A stretch of DNA of 64,000 bases, taken from positions 558,001 to 622,000 of the forward strand of contig JANBVO010000009.1 in NCBI GenBank assembly GCA_030052745.1, read 5' to 3'. This document shows, one piece after another, positions 22,692-35,789 of this stretch. Source of the DNA: Pleurostoma richardsiae (Eukaryota; Ascomycota; Sordariomycetes; Calosphaeriales; Pleurostomataceae). The first letter of the stretch is position 1, and every line of letters starts with the position of its first letter. Position numbers and translations under genes: made by a program. Below the pieces are notes generated by a model. It had not been told where the DNA came from. It saw only the letters and a list, made by a program, of their open reading frames with translations, and did no database searches.

Positions 22692-23293
22692 GGCATACGG
22701 CCCTTTTCTTAAGGTGCATATCATATGTTCTACCAGGAGGCGGCGGCTTATTGAGTACGGCGTGATATTTTATTCAGATATATCTAAACGTATGAAGCGC
22801 TGTATCTTGAGAGCCTTCATAGATTAGGGACAATACAGGATTATCTGGATCGCTGTCTCATCCGATCATTGACCTCAGAGAGCACCTCGATGGAGGAACG
22901 ACGTGTTTCCTAGGCCATGCCATCCGCACCGCAAATGACAGGGTGAGTAAGGGTGAGTATGTGTGAGAAGAACATTGTGTCATTCGGAGAAGACACCCGC
23001 CGGTATAATCTGATCCGTGTCCCGGCCGTCCATTCCGAACCCAAAGGCATTCCGAGCCTATCGGAGCATCCCCGCAGGAAACAATTCTGCGGCTAAGACC
23101 TCCCCAACTTGCGGGAGATGCCCGGCATGGGCCATCAGACTGTGCCAGACGTCGATTCGATTAATATAGTGAAATAAAACGCCGCGGTCGAAGCCCTTAC
23201 GCGCGCTGATAATGTCGGACTGTTTGCTTTCGCTACCGTTCAAGTGACCCTGCCGAGCTGTGCCGACTAAATCAACCTGCCATTGAGAGACGT
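22692..23293 (+). promoter_or_regulatory. Upstream region of gentisate dioxygenase gene
   Basis: About 0.6 kb between two genes of the gentisate module on the same strand. It contains the inverted repeat at 23072-23092 and other CGG/CCG triplets (for example around 22998-23027). No coding frame supported. Confidence 0.5.
23072..23092. promoter_or_regulatory. Inverted repeat CCGCAG-N9-CTGCGG, possible Zn2Cys6 site
   Basis: Perfect 6-bp arms with a 9-nt spacer, 202 nt before the gentisate dioxygenase ATG. CCG/CGG pairs in inverted or everted order are the known targets of dimeric Zn2Cys6 factors, and three such factors are encoded nearby. Assignment as an operator is inference. Confidence 0.4.
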
Positions 23294-24409
23294 ATGAGAG
23301 AGATTTTGAAGATGGTCACAGTGTCAGAGACGGACCAAGCGGCACAGTCGCCAGCGAATGCCTTCCTCGAATCAGCCAGGGCGCAGCATTTCGCTCCGCT
23401 ATGGACAGTACTACACCAGATGGTACCGCCCCGGCCGAACCCTCGTGCGGTTGCCACGCTCTGGAAGTATGACGAAATGCGACCGTGTCTCATGGAAGCA
23501 GGGCGGATAATCGGCGCGGAGGAGGCAGAGAGACGGGTGCTGATGCTTGTGAACTCGGCCATGGGTACGTATGCCAGCATGATCTCTGGTGGTACACAAC
23601 ACTGACCGCTGCAATTACCTGGCCGTTCTAGAGGCACCACACACGACTGACACCCTGTATGCTGGCCTGCAACTTGTTTTACCTGGGGAAACGGCCCCTG
23701 CACATCGCCACGTCGCATTCGCATTGCGTTTCATTGTCGAGGGCGAGCATGGCTTCACGGCGGTCGAGGGCCAGAAGATCCCCATGGAAGCCGGCGACGT
23801 CATTCTCACTCCTCCGTGGCATTGGCACGACCACGGAAACGAAGGCACAAAGCCTCTTATCTGGCTAGATGGCTTGGATCTACCCCTGTTCCGTAGCATA
23901 CCGGTCAACTTCTCGGAGAACTACCTCGAGAGCCGGTATCCGAGCCTGTGAGTCGGGCCCTTAATGAAAATCCGCCGCAGTCTAGTTCCTAACCACCTTG
24001 AGGTAGAACTGCCGCAGACAGTCAGCTGCGGTTTCCCTGGGCAGAGGTTCAAGCGGTCCTTGATGCTGCCGCTCTGCCCTACGTCGTCCACCACTACCGC
24101 CGAAAGGGCAGAAGAGCTCTCTCCGAGACGGTTGGCGCACAGGCAGAACGCATCGCTGGGGGATACAAGACGCCGGTGCAGCAGGAGACATGCTCATTCA
24201 TCTACCATGTCAAGCATGGCCAGGGACGCACTAGTCTCGTGACCAGCGCTGGAGAAAGCCTTGTCGTCGACTGGAAGAGCAATGATACCTTCGCCGTTCC
24301 GGCGTGGTCGCAAATTCAGCATACCAATATGTCCAGTGACAATGCTTACCTGTTTGCTATCAATGACCGGCCCCTGCTGGAGGAGTTGGGCCTCATGCGG
24401 GGGGTTTGA
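23294..24409 (+). CDS. Gentisate 1,2-dioxygenase (cupin)
   Basis: Model: join(23294..23564,23632..23947,24022..24409), 324 residues, three exons, with introns of 67 and 74 nt. Opens gentisate (2,5-dihydroxybenzoate) between C1 and C2 to maleylpyruvate, using Fe(II). The first cupin carries the metal residues H115-x-H117 ([16 protein letters not shown]) and the HWHDHG block at 154-159. The C-terminal cupin is marked by ETCSFIYHV and [15 protein letters not shown]. The second intron joins RYPS to [17 protein letters not shown], which continues the normal family sequence. Length is slightly under the usual 340-380 residues. Neighbours (FAH-family hydrolase, GFA protein, FAD monooxygenase) agree with a gentisate pathway. 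The ATG at 23294 is the first in frame; MVTVSETDQ, six codons on, is an alternative start. Confidence 0.92.
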
Positions 24410-25055
24410 TTGTGGTACTCAAATCAGTATACAAGTATTTGATATTATAATCGATAACACTTCGCGATCTCCTGGATCCATCGGTTCGATCTGTATCTTC
24501 TTCTTGCCGTATGAGCGTACAATTGACAGAGATGGCACGAGTGTGTGTGCATATAGCCCGAAGCCACATGTATTGCAGAATAGGTCTCCGATCTGATCAG
24601 GTGCTTGACCAGGAATTACAGATACAGGAAGTCAATTCCTAAATATACAAAAGCTTCTCCGATCGAAACATGCGACAACAACTTGGTAGAACATCGACGG
24701 GCATCGACTAACAATGAAGATGGAGTAGCAGGACCGCGGCAGAGCTAAACTTCTCCGCAAGGATCTGACCCACGATGTCAAAACGCACGACCAACCGGGC
24801 ACCGGTTCAGGACAAGGTAGAATGGTGCACGCAACCTGATTACATTTAAAAAAGGTTACAGCGGAGAATGGTCGAGTCGCCTATGTGAAGTGAGTTGACA
24901 CGCAACTTCCCCAAGTTCGCGTGGGACGCCATTGGATTGCATCAATCTCGAGTCTTGTCAAGCTACATGTAAAATAAAGGACTGACTTGAGTCAATCGTT
25001 GCTACTAATAGCAAAACTAGAGACAGGTCAACGACAGTGTCGAGTTAATTTGACC
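24410..25055. other. Intergenic, convergent 3' flanks
   Basis: 0.65 kb between gentisate dioxygenase and the opposing FAD monooxygenase. It is somewhat AT-rich. No gene supported. Confidence 0.6.
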
Positions 25056-26290
25056 TTAGTGGCCGTCCGAGGCCCCGATCAACGGGCTTCCGGACTGCAT
25101 GGTCTGCAGAAAGGTCTTGGGCGAGTCCTCCTCGAAGAACATCTCTCCGCTCTTGATACTTCTTGTGATGACGTCGATGGCGTATGGAAACATCTCCTTT
25201 TCGTATTCAGCAATGGCCTTCTGAGTCACGCCAAATTCCTTCAACTTGTGCGCAAGAATGACCGAGTCGCGCATCGCGCAGTTAACTCCATCACCGACGA
25301 AGGGGGTGGTGACGTGTGCCGCATCCCCGATGAGCGTTACTCCTGTGGCGGATGTCCAGTTCAGAAACTCGGTCGGCATGTAGTACATGAGCCAGGGCCG
25401 GAAGGGGCCTTCGCTGTACTTGATTATGTCTTGGAACTGCGGCGCATAGCGCCCGAAATAGTCGTCCTGGAGAAGGAACTTCTTCACGGCCTCATGATCG
25501 GTCAGGTCGCCGAACGCACTGATTGCTAGGTCTTCGGTCCCTTGTATCCCGATATCGATCCGGTAATGACCGTCGCCCTGGCGCGAGTTGAACATGTGTC
25601 TTCTTCTGCCCATGATTACCATGGACCCCATTCTGCACATCGACTGCATGGCGTCATAAAAGGGGTTGGTCGGGTGGATCTTGGTTGTGATGTAGATCTG
25701 GCCCGAAAAGGTAGGCTTTGCCGGAGTGACCTGGGGAGAGAGGTTAGGAGGTTAGTATATTTGCTGGCTATTCATCCCGAGACAGCCATGGGGCGGGTTA
25801 CCAGATGCCGGATCTTGCTGAACGTGCCGTCGGCCCCAACGACGAGCTTGAAGCCCGAAGCTGTGGTCCCGTCCCTGAAGGAGAGGATGACCCGGCCGTT
25901 CTCGTCTCTCGCCGCGCCCGTCACTGTCTTCGACCAGACGATCTTGTCCTTCGGTATGGCGAGGAGAAGAACCCTCCGCAACTGCCAGCGATCGATTTCT
26001 GGCGCATCCCGGCCCTCTCCCCAGGAGAGGAGCTTATCTCCCTCGTGGTTGTAGAGCAGATGGATAGTAGCGTCGCCATCTCGGGAGCTCTTCTTGAACT
26101 CGTCAAAGACCCCCGCCTCCTGCATGGCGCGCTGCCCGCTACCTACATGCAGATCGAGGCATCCTCCGTGCGGGTGAGAATTCTCTACGCTGCGCTCGTA
26201 GACAACGTAGTCCATGTTGTTCCTCTCGAGGATGGCTGCGAGCGCAAGGCCCGCAGGGCCACCGCCGACAATTGCGATCTCGGGTGTCAT
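25056..26290 (-). CDS. TetX-like FAD-dependent monooxygenase
   Basis: Model: complement(join(25056..25730,25802..26290)), 387 residues, one 71-nt intron with a canonical TACTAAC branch site. FAD-binding motifs: GGGPAG at 9-14, the class-A EIDRWQLRRVLL block, the VGADG segment and GDAAH at 298-302 followed by TTPFVGDGVN. The GGCLDLHVGSGQRAMQEAG stretch closely resembles the corresponding region of TetX tetracycline-inactivating monooxygenases, and the length equals theirs (about 388). Class-A enzymes hydroxylate aromatic rings with NAD(P)H and O2. In this context a hydroxylation producing gentisate, such as from 3-hydroxybenzoate or salicylate, is the obvious hypothesis. The TetX-like subtype is not the usual 3-hydroxybenzoate 6-hydroxylase, so the substrate stays open. 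Convergent with gentisate dioxygenase. Confidence 0.9.
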
Positions 26291-27074
26291 GATTTCCCCA
26301 GACGGGTTTGAATAAGGAGGCTGGAGCGTTAGGGACCACTGTCGGGCATGAAGTCAACTTAGCTCTCAACTATGGCGAGTCAAGCGGCGGGCTTTAAGTA
26401 GACACGCGCCAACAGAGCGTGACGCTTGTGACGATCCGCCGTGCAGGGCCGCAGTGCGGAACTGGTGCCATGGCATGGTACATGCCAGTGGGTTTTTGGT
26501 GCGCGAAGACTATGGCGTCCGCCGCCCGGGGTTCAAACACACCCTCGGACTTAAAGCGGGCGGGTGCGCAGACTGTGGGATAGACGCGCGGAGCCGCCAT
26601 TGCGGAGGGTTAGTGGTTGCGGGGTTAGTTTCGGCTCCCTCCATGTGCCAGGTAAGTTAGTGATAACAGCACATGTAGGTAGTCATGGGGTTAGTGTGCG
26701 GAGGCTATTTGCCGAGGGTTTTACGAGACCTTCGGCGCTAGATAAAGGAGGAGAGGGTGAGAAACGGAGAAAGAGGAAGCCGTATCTGACATTCGGAGCG
26801 GCACGCAAAGACAAGGAATCAGTCTCCGCATGCAAGACCTAGTGAGCCGGTCAAGGGGACCTGTGCTATTAAGTAGGTAGTCTGCCCATGTAGCTACGGC
26901 TCTTGCCTACGGATCAGCCGCGGCACTTTCTGGAAAGGAAGCAAACGCCAAAAGACATAATGAAGTGAAATCAATTGATGGGATTTCCATCCAGTCATAA
27001 CGGCGAAACTATCGGTACTAACTATCACGTACGGTCTCTGCACCTTGATCACAGTAGAGGCGTTGGCGACACTA
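26291..27074. promoter_or_regulatory. Upstream region of FAD monooxygenase, with CCGC/GCGG inverted repeats
   Basis: 0.78 kb between the monooxygenase start and the end of the VOC gene, both on the minus strand. It holds CCGC-AGT-GCGG at 26449-26459 and CCGC-CATT-GCGG at 26594-26605, both possible zinc-cluster sites. No coding frame is supported. Confidence 0.45.
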
Positions 27075-27725
27075 TTATTCCGCACGCCTGTTGAAGTAGA
27101 TGGAATTCTCCCATCTCGATAGCCTCGGCCCGATATCCGGCCGCTTCTTGATGCTTGCCTCGTCCTCTCCGCTCCTGACTCTGCGGATGAAGTCGTCCAC
27201 ATCCATGTCCACACCAATCGGATTCTTGGCGTACTCGGGGGTCGCCATGAACTGTCGCGCCTGCTCCGCGGTGTCGAAGTTGTCCACTTGCATTTCGAAC
27301 TCGTTCCCATCCGGATCGAAGTAGTACATACTTGTGCTCATGCCGTGATTGACGGGCCAGTGCGGCGTGATGCCGTTCGCCTTCTTCTGCTCGTAGCTCG
27401 TGGCCAGATCCGCGAGACTGTCCAGGGTGAAGGCGATGTGGTAGATGCCGGTCGCGGTCTGCCTGTCCTTGACCGCCTGGTGCTTCGGGTCTGAAACGAT
27501 GACCAGGCGGTGGTGCTCATCATCAAACGCGATGAAGGCGGCTTGCTCGGTTAGGAGCACGAGATGGCCCCCGAAGAAGTCCAGATGCCACTTCATCATT
27601 GCGTCGAAATGATCAGGAGTGGTCCGAAGCCCGAAATGCCCGATCGAGGAAGGGCTAATAAGCTTTTGGTGGACAGAACCACCAGAAGAGGTGCCATTCA
27701 TGGGGGAGACGGCTGTGCTTGACAT
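27075..27725 (-). CDS. VOC-family protein resembling extradiol (dihydroxybiphenyl-type) dioxygenase
   Basis: Intronless, 216 residues. The start is the ATG at 27725; one more upstream codon is TTG. The vicinal-oxygen-chelate pattern is clear: H30 in IGHFGLRTT, H96 in GIYHIAFTL and a Glu (E144, or E142) in DPDGNEFEMQVDNF, the 2-His-1-carboxylate set of type I extradiol dioxygenases. The protein has a single VOC unit plus a helical tail (EQARQFMATPEYAKNPIG), so it is shorter than classical two-domain BphC. It may cleave a catechol-type ring, or it may be another VOC enzyme. It is divergent from the carboxylesterase gene and lies within the aromatic-catabolism region. Confidence 0.85.
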   Translation of the reverse strand: MSSTAVSPMNGTSSGGSVHQKLISPSSIGHFGLRTTPDHFDAMMKWHLDFFGGHLVLLTEQAAFIAFDDEHHRLVIVSDPKHQAVKDRQTATGIYHIAFTLDSLADLATSYEQKKANGITPHWPVNHGMSTSMYYFDPDGNEFEMQVDNFDTAEQARQFMATPEYAKNPIGVDMDVDDFIRRVRSGEDEASIKKRPDIGPRLSRWENSIYFNRRAE

Positions 27726-28304
27726 CAAGGACTATTGCAGAAAGGGAAAGGGACTTGGATGAAGGCACATTATCGTCTCCAGAAGGGGGCAGCAGGCGGT
27801 TCGAATTTGTATTCCAGCAGAGCTTGGTCAAATTATATACGCGCCGGCACACTCACATTTTCCCTCTTAGATGCGAGGAGGACAAGCGAGGAGGGCACAC
27901 TCACTAATCCGGGATTCACGACCGCGGCTGCTTTGAGAGATGAGAGCCAAGAGCCCCTGCCGGGAGGCGCGCTCGACATGTGTTGTGGAGGACAGGAGAT
28001 GAGGCGGATCCCAAGCGGGCATGTTGCGGGATTGCCGCAATTGTGCTACTGCTACGGAATGCTGCATGGTGATGGAATATGGGGACCGGCGTCCGCTGCT
28101 TGATGCCCTTTTCATGTTCACTGAAGCGCCAAAGCCACCACATGCGGACCGCTTCCTCAGGCGAACAGAGGATACTGTCTAATGAAGCTCTATTAAAAGA
28201 ATAGGCACGACTTCGCAGAGTTAAACCCTGGCAGAAGCTCTCCTAATCTCTCCTGTCCCGTTTCACTGACGATCGCTTTCTTGCGCTCAAGACAATCCAA
28301 AAAG
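27726..28304. other. Divergent promoter region of VOC and carboxylesterase genes
   Basis: 0.58 kb between divergent starts. It has scattered CGG/CCG triplets, such as GCGG-A-CCGC near 28144. No gene supported. Confidence 0.5.
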
Positions 28305-30419
<2,115 letters not shown>

Positions 30420-31354
30420 CGCTATCAATGATGTCTCAGGGTATTCTTGGCCAGTACTGAGAGTCCTCATGACTGAAAGTATCAAACCGCTGCTAGTCGA
30501 TCAGATAATTGACGTGATATTGTCAACCACGGTTTACGGAGAAGCTTTGATCTGAGTGTATTCGATTGACTACTCCTGTACTCAATCTGGCCTGGGAGGA
30601 AACGGTAAATTGCCGAAGTTTATGTTCCTTCGTTAAGAACCCTCATGAATTTAAAATATAAGAAGATTATAAAACTATCAAAAATAAAAGACCAGAATCT
30701 CATGATAGCTGCCATCTTAGGTGCGTGTCATTGTCGAATCTTTCTGTCTCGGTTTCTAGAGTATATTGCCCTCGTGACAATCCATCAAGGACCATCCCCT
30801 CCCCCGTGGAATTTTCAACACGTTTTCGATTCTGTACCACCGAACTTGAAACTAGTACATCAAGTTTCCCGTATTGCAGTATTGTTACTTGCTGACAGGA
30901 TGTACAGATTGGTTGCTTCATCTCTAGCTTCTCTCTTCAGCCGGGAAAGATAGACAACTGACTAACTCGACTCTGCTAATTCGATTCGGTCCTACCATGT
31001 ATCTTCTTCAACTGAACACCGACAGCGCCAGCCCCACGGATCCAGAAGCACTGGTGCTGCACAGGCCCAGAAAAAGGAGATCAATGGAATTGCCGTTTAC
31101 GCGGAGAATGGCGGGTGATCCCGGAGCGCCCACCTTCTTCCCCCTGTGTTCGCCCGTGCTATCGCCGCAGTCTTTCGCGGCCGAACTTTGTTGTTCTGCC
31201 TGACTTTCACTTTACGGAAAGCTACATGCGGATCGAGCCTGATTTAGCGTAAGATGTACGCAATTCATATAGTGTAGGAGTTTTCAAGATCGCCTGCCCT
31301 GTGGCTTCAGTAGCATCCTCCTCCCTTCCGACTCACCGCAGCCAAGTGTACGAG
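30420..31354. other. Intergenic, no gene supported
   Basis: About 0.94 kb between two plus-strand genes. It has an AT-rich run around 30640-30690 and short frames only. It should contain the promoter of the oxidoreductase gene. Confidence 0.55.
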
Positions 31355-32527
31355 ATGTCGTTCCCATCCACGCAGAAGGCTATAGTAGTGGACAAGGTGG
31401 GCGGTCCAGAGATTCTGGAATATCGAACTGACCATCCGGTGCCTCGTGTTCAGGAGGGCCAGGTTCTCGTAAAGAACACGGTGTCGGGCATCAATTTCAT
31501 CGATACCTATTTCCGAACCGGACTGTATCCCTCTTCTAAGCCCGAGGTTCTGGGCCGCGAGGCTGCAGGTCAAGTCGTGGCTCTAGGGCCAGCCACTGAA
31601 AGATATAACCTGAAGGTGGGCGACCGAGTTGTATGGCTGGGGAACTCGGGCTACGCAGAGTATACCGCCACACCGGCAGCGAAGACGGTCAAGATACCAG
31701 ATGGGCTTTCGGATGAGACTACTGTGGCTAGCTTTATGAGCGGCCTGACTGCTCTCACCCTGACGCGCGAGGCTTACGAGGTGCGATCTGGCGACTGGGT
31801 GTTGCTGCATGCTGCGGCCGGCGCTGCAGGCTTTCTCATGTCACAGATGCTCAAAGCCGCTGGGGCCAATGTCATCGCAACGGCAGGAGGTCCCGAGAAA
31901 ACCGCCGTGGTGAGAAGCCTGGGCGTAGATCATGTCATCGACTACCGCAGCAAGGATGGCGGAGACTGGGTCAAGGCCGTGAAGGAGATCACCGACGGGC
32001 GGGGAGTGGATGTCGTTTACGACTCTGTCGGGAAAGACACATGGGAAGGCGCCCTTGACGTTGTCAAGAGGAAGGGCACCATCGTCTGGTTCGGAAACGC
32101 CAGTGGACCCATTCCGCCTCTGCCTCTGAAGTGGGTTGACTGTCTGCGCGACTGGGCGCCACGCATCTGGTAATGAATGCTGATCAGCCCCAGCCGTCTC
32201 TCTCCAAAGTGCATCAAGATCGCGCGCCCGACGCTGTTCGGCTACATCGCGACGCGCGAAGAGTTCGAATATTACTCGAGTGAGCTTTTTCGCCTGCTCG
32301 CCTGTGGAGAGCTCCAAGTCAAGATCCACAACATTTACCCCCTGGCAGAGGTCCAGCAAGCACATAGAGTAAGGATTCCACTTCATCTCAGGTCCGAGAT
32401 GGCCTCATTTCCTGAAGTCGGCCGGAGGGTTTTGCCAGGCTGCTAACCAGAAATCTTGAATTCACAGGATCTTGAGAGCCGGAGAACAATCGGAAAGCTA
32501 TTGCTTAGCCTGTCGCCGGACTCGTGA
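31355..32527 (+). CDS. Quinone oxidoreductase-like MDR (zeta-crystallin type) enzyme
   Basis: Model: join(31355..32130,32188..32368,32468..32527), 338 residues, three exons. Medium-chain reductase without the catalytic zinc site. Visible are SGINFIDTYFRTGLYP, the GREAAGQVV turn, GDRVVWLGNSGYAEY and the nucleotide fold WVLLHAAAGAAGFLMSQMLKAAGA; DVVYDSVGKDTWEGAL follows. Intron 1 (57 nt) joins PPLPLN to PSRLSPKCIKIARPTLFGYI, and intron 2 joins YPLAEVQQAHR to DLESRRTIGKLLL, both as in the family. It reduces quinones or enones with NADPH, probably in the cytosol. A role with quinoid or hydroxyquinone intermediates of aromatic breakdown is possible from context. Confidence 0.9.
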
Positions 32528-33439
32528 GAAATTTCAGGATCGCGTACAAAGGCCTTTCTGAGAAGCGACGCCTATGGGCGTATAACAGTGGCCATAAAGA
32601 GCTCTCTCTCATGGATGAATTACAGCTGCCATGGAGCTATCTGCCCACAGGGCACTGGGGTGCCGTTCCACATCCACTTTGGCTCAGCTGATTCTCTATG
32701 GATATTGAGAGAGGTGAAAGGGGTAACTGGGAGCGAGGTCCCGGACCTCGGATTGCCTATCAGTATCACTACACCGAGATCACGCGGACTTTCAGAGGAA
32801 ATGTTGATTTTTCCGTGTAACTCCAAGTGCAATATCTTTTAATAGATGGTGATACCATTAAAACACCTCACTTCCGACTGCATGCCTCTGGCCAAGCCCG
32901 CTGTTCTGCTAGAGCATGTCGTACTAAGAGCAGTCTTTACCCATATCGCAAGATTGGGGGCTTCTTCCGTGCAAAGTCACGGCCTATCATTTCTTTTGAC
33001 TGAGCACCCCAAACCTTTTCAAAGCAAGTCATGTATTTCTTCCTTCCTGTGTTAGGCTTTCCGCCGCTTGCGGCGTTGAGCCGGGTTTTCCGCAAGCTTC
33101 CGCTATGGTTGGCAAAGCGACCGAGACCGACACCTCGAGGATGCGGGCCACTTCCGCCGTCTAACCGCACACTTGCACCAGACGGCATTGGACCCCGTTC
33201 AAGTGAGTGGAACGGAACGCAGCTTCTCCAGACCAAAGAAAGTATTGCCTTCCGCTACAGCTCAGCTTCTTGCAGGGATGCCTCTTCGCTAGAGCAATCT
33301 TGTTTTAAGTAGCCGTAAGCCTAGCTGCTTAGGGACGATTCCTCGCAACTCGTGGAGGGCTCCTGAAGGACATATCCTATGTCATGCAAGGCTGTTACCG
33401 GTCCTCAAGCCTCTGCATACTGCACTTGATATTGTGGCG
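32528..33439. other. Intergenic, upstream of DUF1338 gene
   Basis: 0.9 kb with no supported gene. It contains CCGC-TT-GCGG at 33064-33073 and further CCGC copies up to about 33105, which could be zinc-cluster sites for the downstream gene. Confidence 0.5.
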
Positions 33440-34931
33440 ATGGGGACTGCAATGTAAGCCTCTCCACCTCACTCGGTTTCGCAACTCCTCTTATCGCTCT
33501 CATGACGCCTGACCTGCACTAACTGCTAATGGCGCTGCTAGTTGGGATGCAGATGAACTACGAACGAGGTTCTGCTTGGCGCTGTCCGAGATGTACAGGG
33601 GAGAGGTTCCTCTGTACGGGAACCTCGTGGAAATTGTGCGTCAGGTAGATGACTCGGTCTTGACGGCGCAAGGGAAGGACCCGAAGGACCTGCCTAGCAG
33701 GCACCGCCTAGAACGACACGGCGCGATAAGGCTCGGATCAAACCACGAGCTGGGAGTCATAAAACGCCTGTTTGCCCTCTTCGGCATGCACCCCGTAGGC
33801 TACTACGACTTGCGCATCGTCGACTTCCCGCTGCACGCGACTGCGTTTCGGCCGGTCTCAGAGGAGTCGCTGCGGAGAAATCCCTTCAGGGTCTTCACCT
33901 CCGTTCTGCGAAAGGACCTGCTGCCACCGAGAATTCAGGCTTCCGTGGACGGCCTCCTGCGAAGACGAAACCTGTTCACTCCGCGACTCCTCGAGATCAT
34001 TGACCGCGCTGAAGCGGGGGAGATAATGACTTCTGGAGACGCCGGCGATCTGATTTTCGAGAGCTTGAAGATCTTCAAGTGGCACTCGCGATCAACTGTC
34101 TCCATCGGCGATTACCTGGAGCTCAAGCGGGAGCATATGATGATTGCAGACATTGCCTGCTTTCCTAGCGCGCACATCAACCACCTGACTCCTCGGACAC
34201 TGGACATCGATCTCGTCCAGAAAGAGATGATCAGGCAGGGCCTGCCGGCAAAAGAGCGGATTGAAGGGCCCCCGCCTCGTCAGTGCCCGATCCTGCTCCG
34301 ACAGACAAGCTTCAAGGCTCTCGAAGAGGTCGTCGACTTCTCCGACGCTGGCGGAATGCCCGTTCCCGGTACCCATACTGCACGGTTCGGGGAGGTAGAG
34401 CAGCGTGGCGCGGCTGTTACCCCCAGGGGACGTGAACTGTATGACAAGCTGCTCTTGGCCGCTGAGCAGCGCACGGCGGATGTCGCAGATGGACTGAGAG
34501 ACTTCGACGATGCTTTAACGGACGAATTCTCGTCTTTTCCCGATACGTGGGCTGAACTCCGTGCAAGTGGCTTGATATACTTGCGATACCGGGTCACGTC
34601 TGCGGGACGACAGCATGCGGGCGAGAGCGAAACGGGACTGCGCCAGGGTCGAGTCAGCATGGACCATCTGCTATCGCGCGGGTTTGTTGAGTATGAGCCG
34701 ATAACATACGAGGATTTCCTGCCGGTCTCGGCGGCCGGCATCTTCCAGTCAAACCTGGGAGACAAGGCTGCCCGGCCGTCGATGTGCGGAACCGAGAGCA
34801 GCCTGTCGGACCTGGAGCAGGCTCTAGGCTGCAAGGTTCTACATGAATTTGATCTCTATCACCAGTTGCAGCAGGACAGCATTAGGCAATGTGCGGAGGC
34901 GCTCCATCTAGACGACATCTCCATGGATTGA
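33440..34931 (+). CDS. DUF1338 protein, 2-oxoadipate dioxygenase/decarboxylase-like
   Basis: Model: join(33440..33453,33542..34931), 467 residues. A 14-nt first exon (MGTA plus a split Ile codon) is joined over an 88-nt intron with a CTAACT/GCTAAT branch region to the frame WDADELRTRF. Without that exon the long frame has no suitable ATG. The protein matches the DUF1338/HglS family: ALSEMYRGEVPLYGNLVEIV, the RHGAIRLG block with a metal His, PVGYYDLR, SAHINHLTPR with a second His and a Glu in RFGEVEQRG, consistent with a VOC-fold Fe(II) site. The known bacterial reaction is 2-oxoadipate to D-2-hydroxyglutarate plus CO2 in lysine breakdown. Its place here beside aromatic-catabolism genes is unexplained. 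Substrate assignment is by family only. Confidence 0.85.
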
Positions 34932-35789
34932 CACCAGGCCCTCTCGCAATTCGCGTGCAATCCTTGTATAGTGGAGAGGGGTTTCAAAGACTGGTCAAGC
35001 CGAGATGTTACTCGAGGTTTCCGAGACCATTCTCACAGAGAGGTGCGGGGTTGTATCAGGATTTAATGAGTTCTATTCGAGCACGCCTATTGTTATATTT
35101 GCAAATAACAACCTACCTCGTCGCGTTAACATCTAGCTGGAGGCTTTTGCGGCGGTGTCGTTGCTGTCTTGATTCGTTGCATGTCTCCTCGCTGGCAAGT
35201 TACCTATGTAAAGAACCCGCGCGGGGTATCGCGGGGTATTTCGAACGGCGTCAGTTCCGGGCCTGTGAGGCTGTTCGGAACCCTCGAGTCACCCGAACCG
35301 GTTGGTTTCGGTCGCGCGGGGACCAATAACGCAAGGCCGCGCGTGACTGCCTCCCCGGGTACTCCGTGTTCTCCTCATCGGGAACTCGATGCTAGAAGGG
35401 GGAGTTCCTCTGCGGCAGAACTGATGAGTGAGAGTGACTTCCCCGGCAAACGCGATTGAGAACTACCGGTCACATGAACAACCCCTTACCAAGTACCGAA
35501 CTTGGCGGGGGTGCTCCTCTCCTCGGCAGATCCAATCGGGTCGCCTGAGAAAACGCGGAGTCAGCATCTTGGGTTTTGCGGGGTTGTGGGGGAATGCCAG
35601 AGGAATATGTCGGTAGTGTTACTGGTATATGTAGGTAGGTATATACGTATTGTATGCATAGGTAGTTATCAGCGTTCCGCTCCATACGTAGCAAATACGC
35701 TCACTCTCTGGACAGCCATTCTCGACCCCACCCCAACAATCCTCTCTCCTCCGTCATCCACCGAGCGGGCAGACGCATGCCGGGCTGCC
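34932..35789. other. Intergenic, upstream of regulator C
   Basis: 0.86 kb with no supported gene. It should contain the promoter of the third Zn2Cys6 regulator. No operator is identified. Confidence 0.5.
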
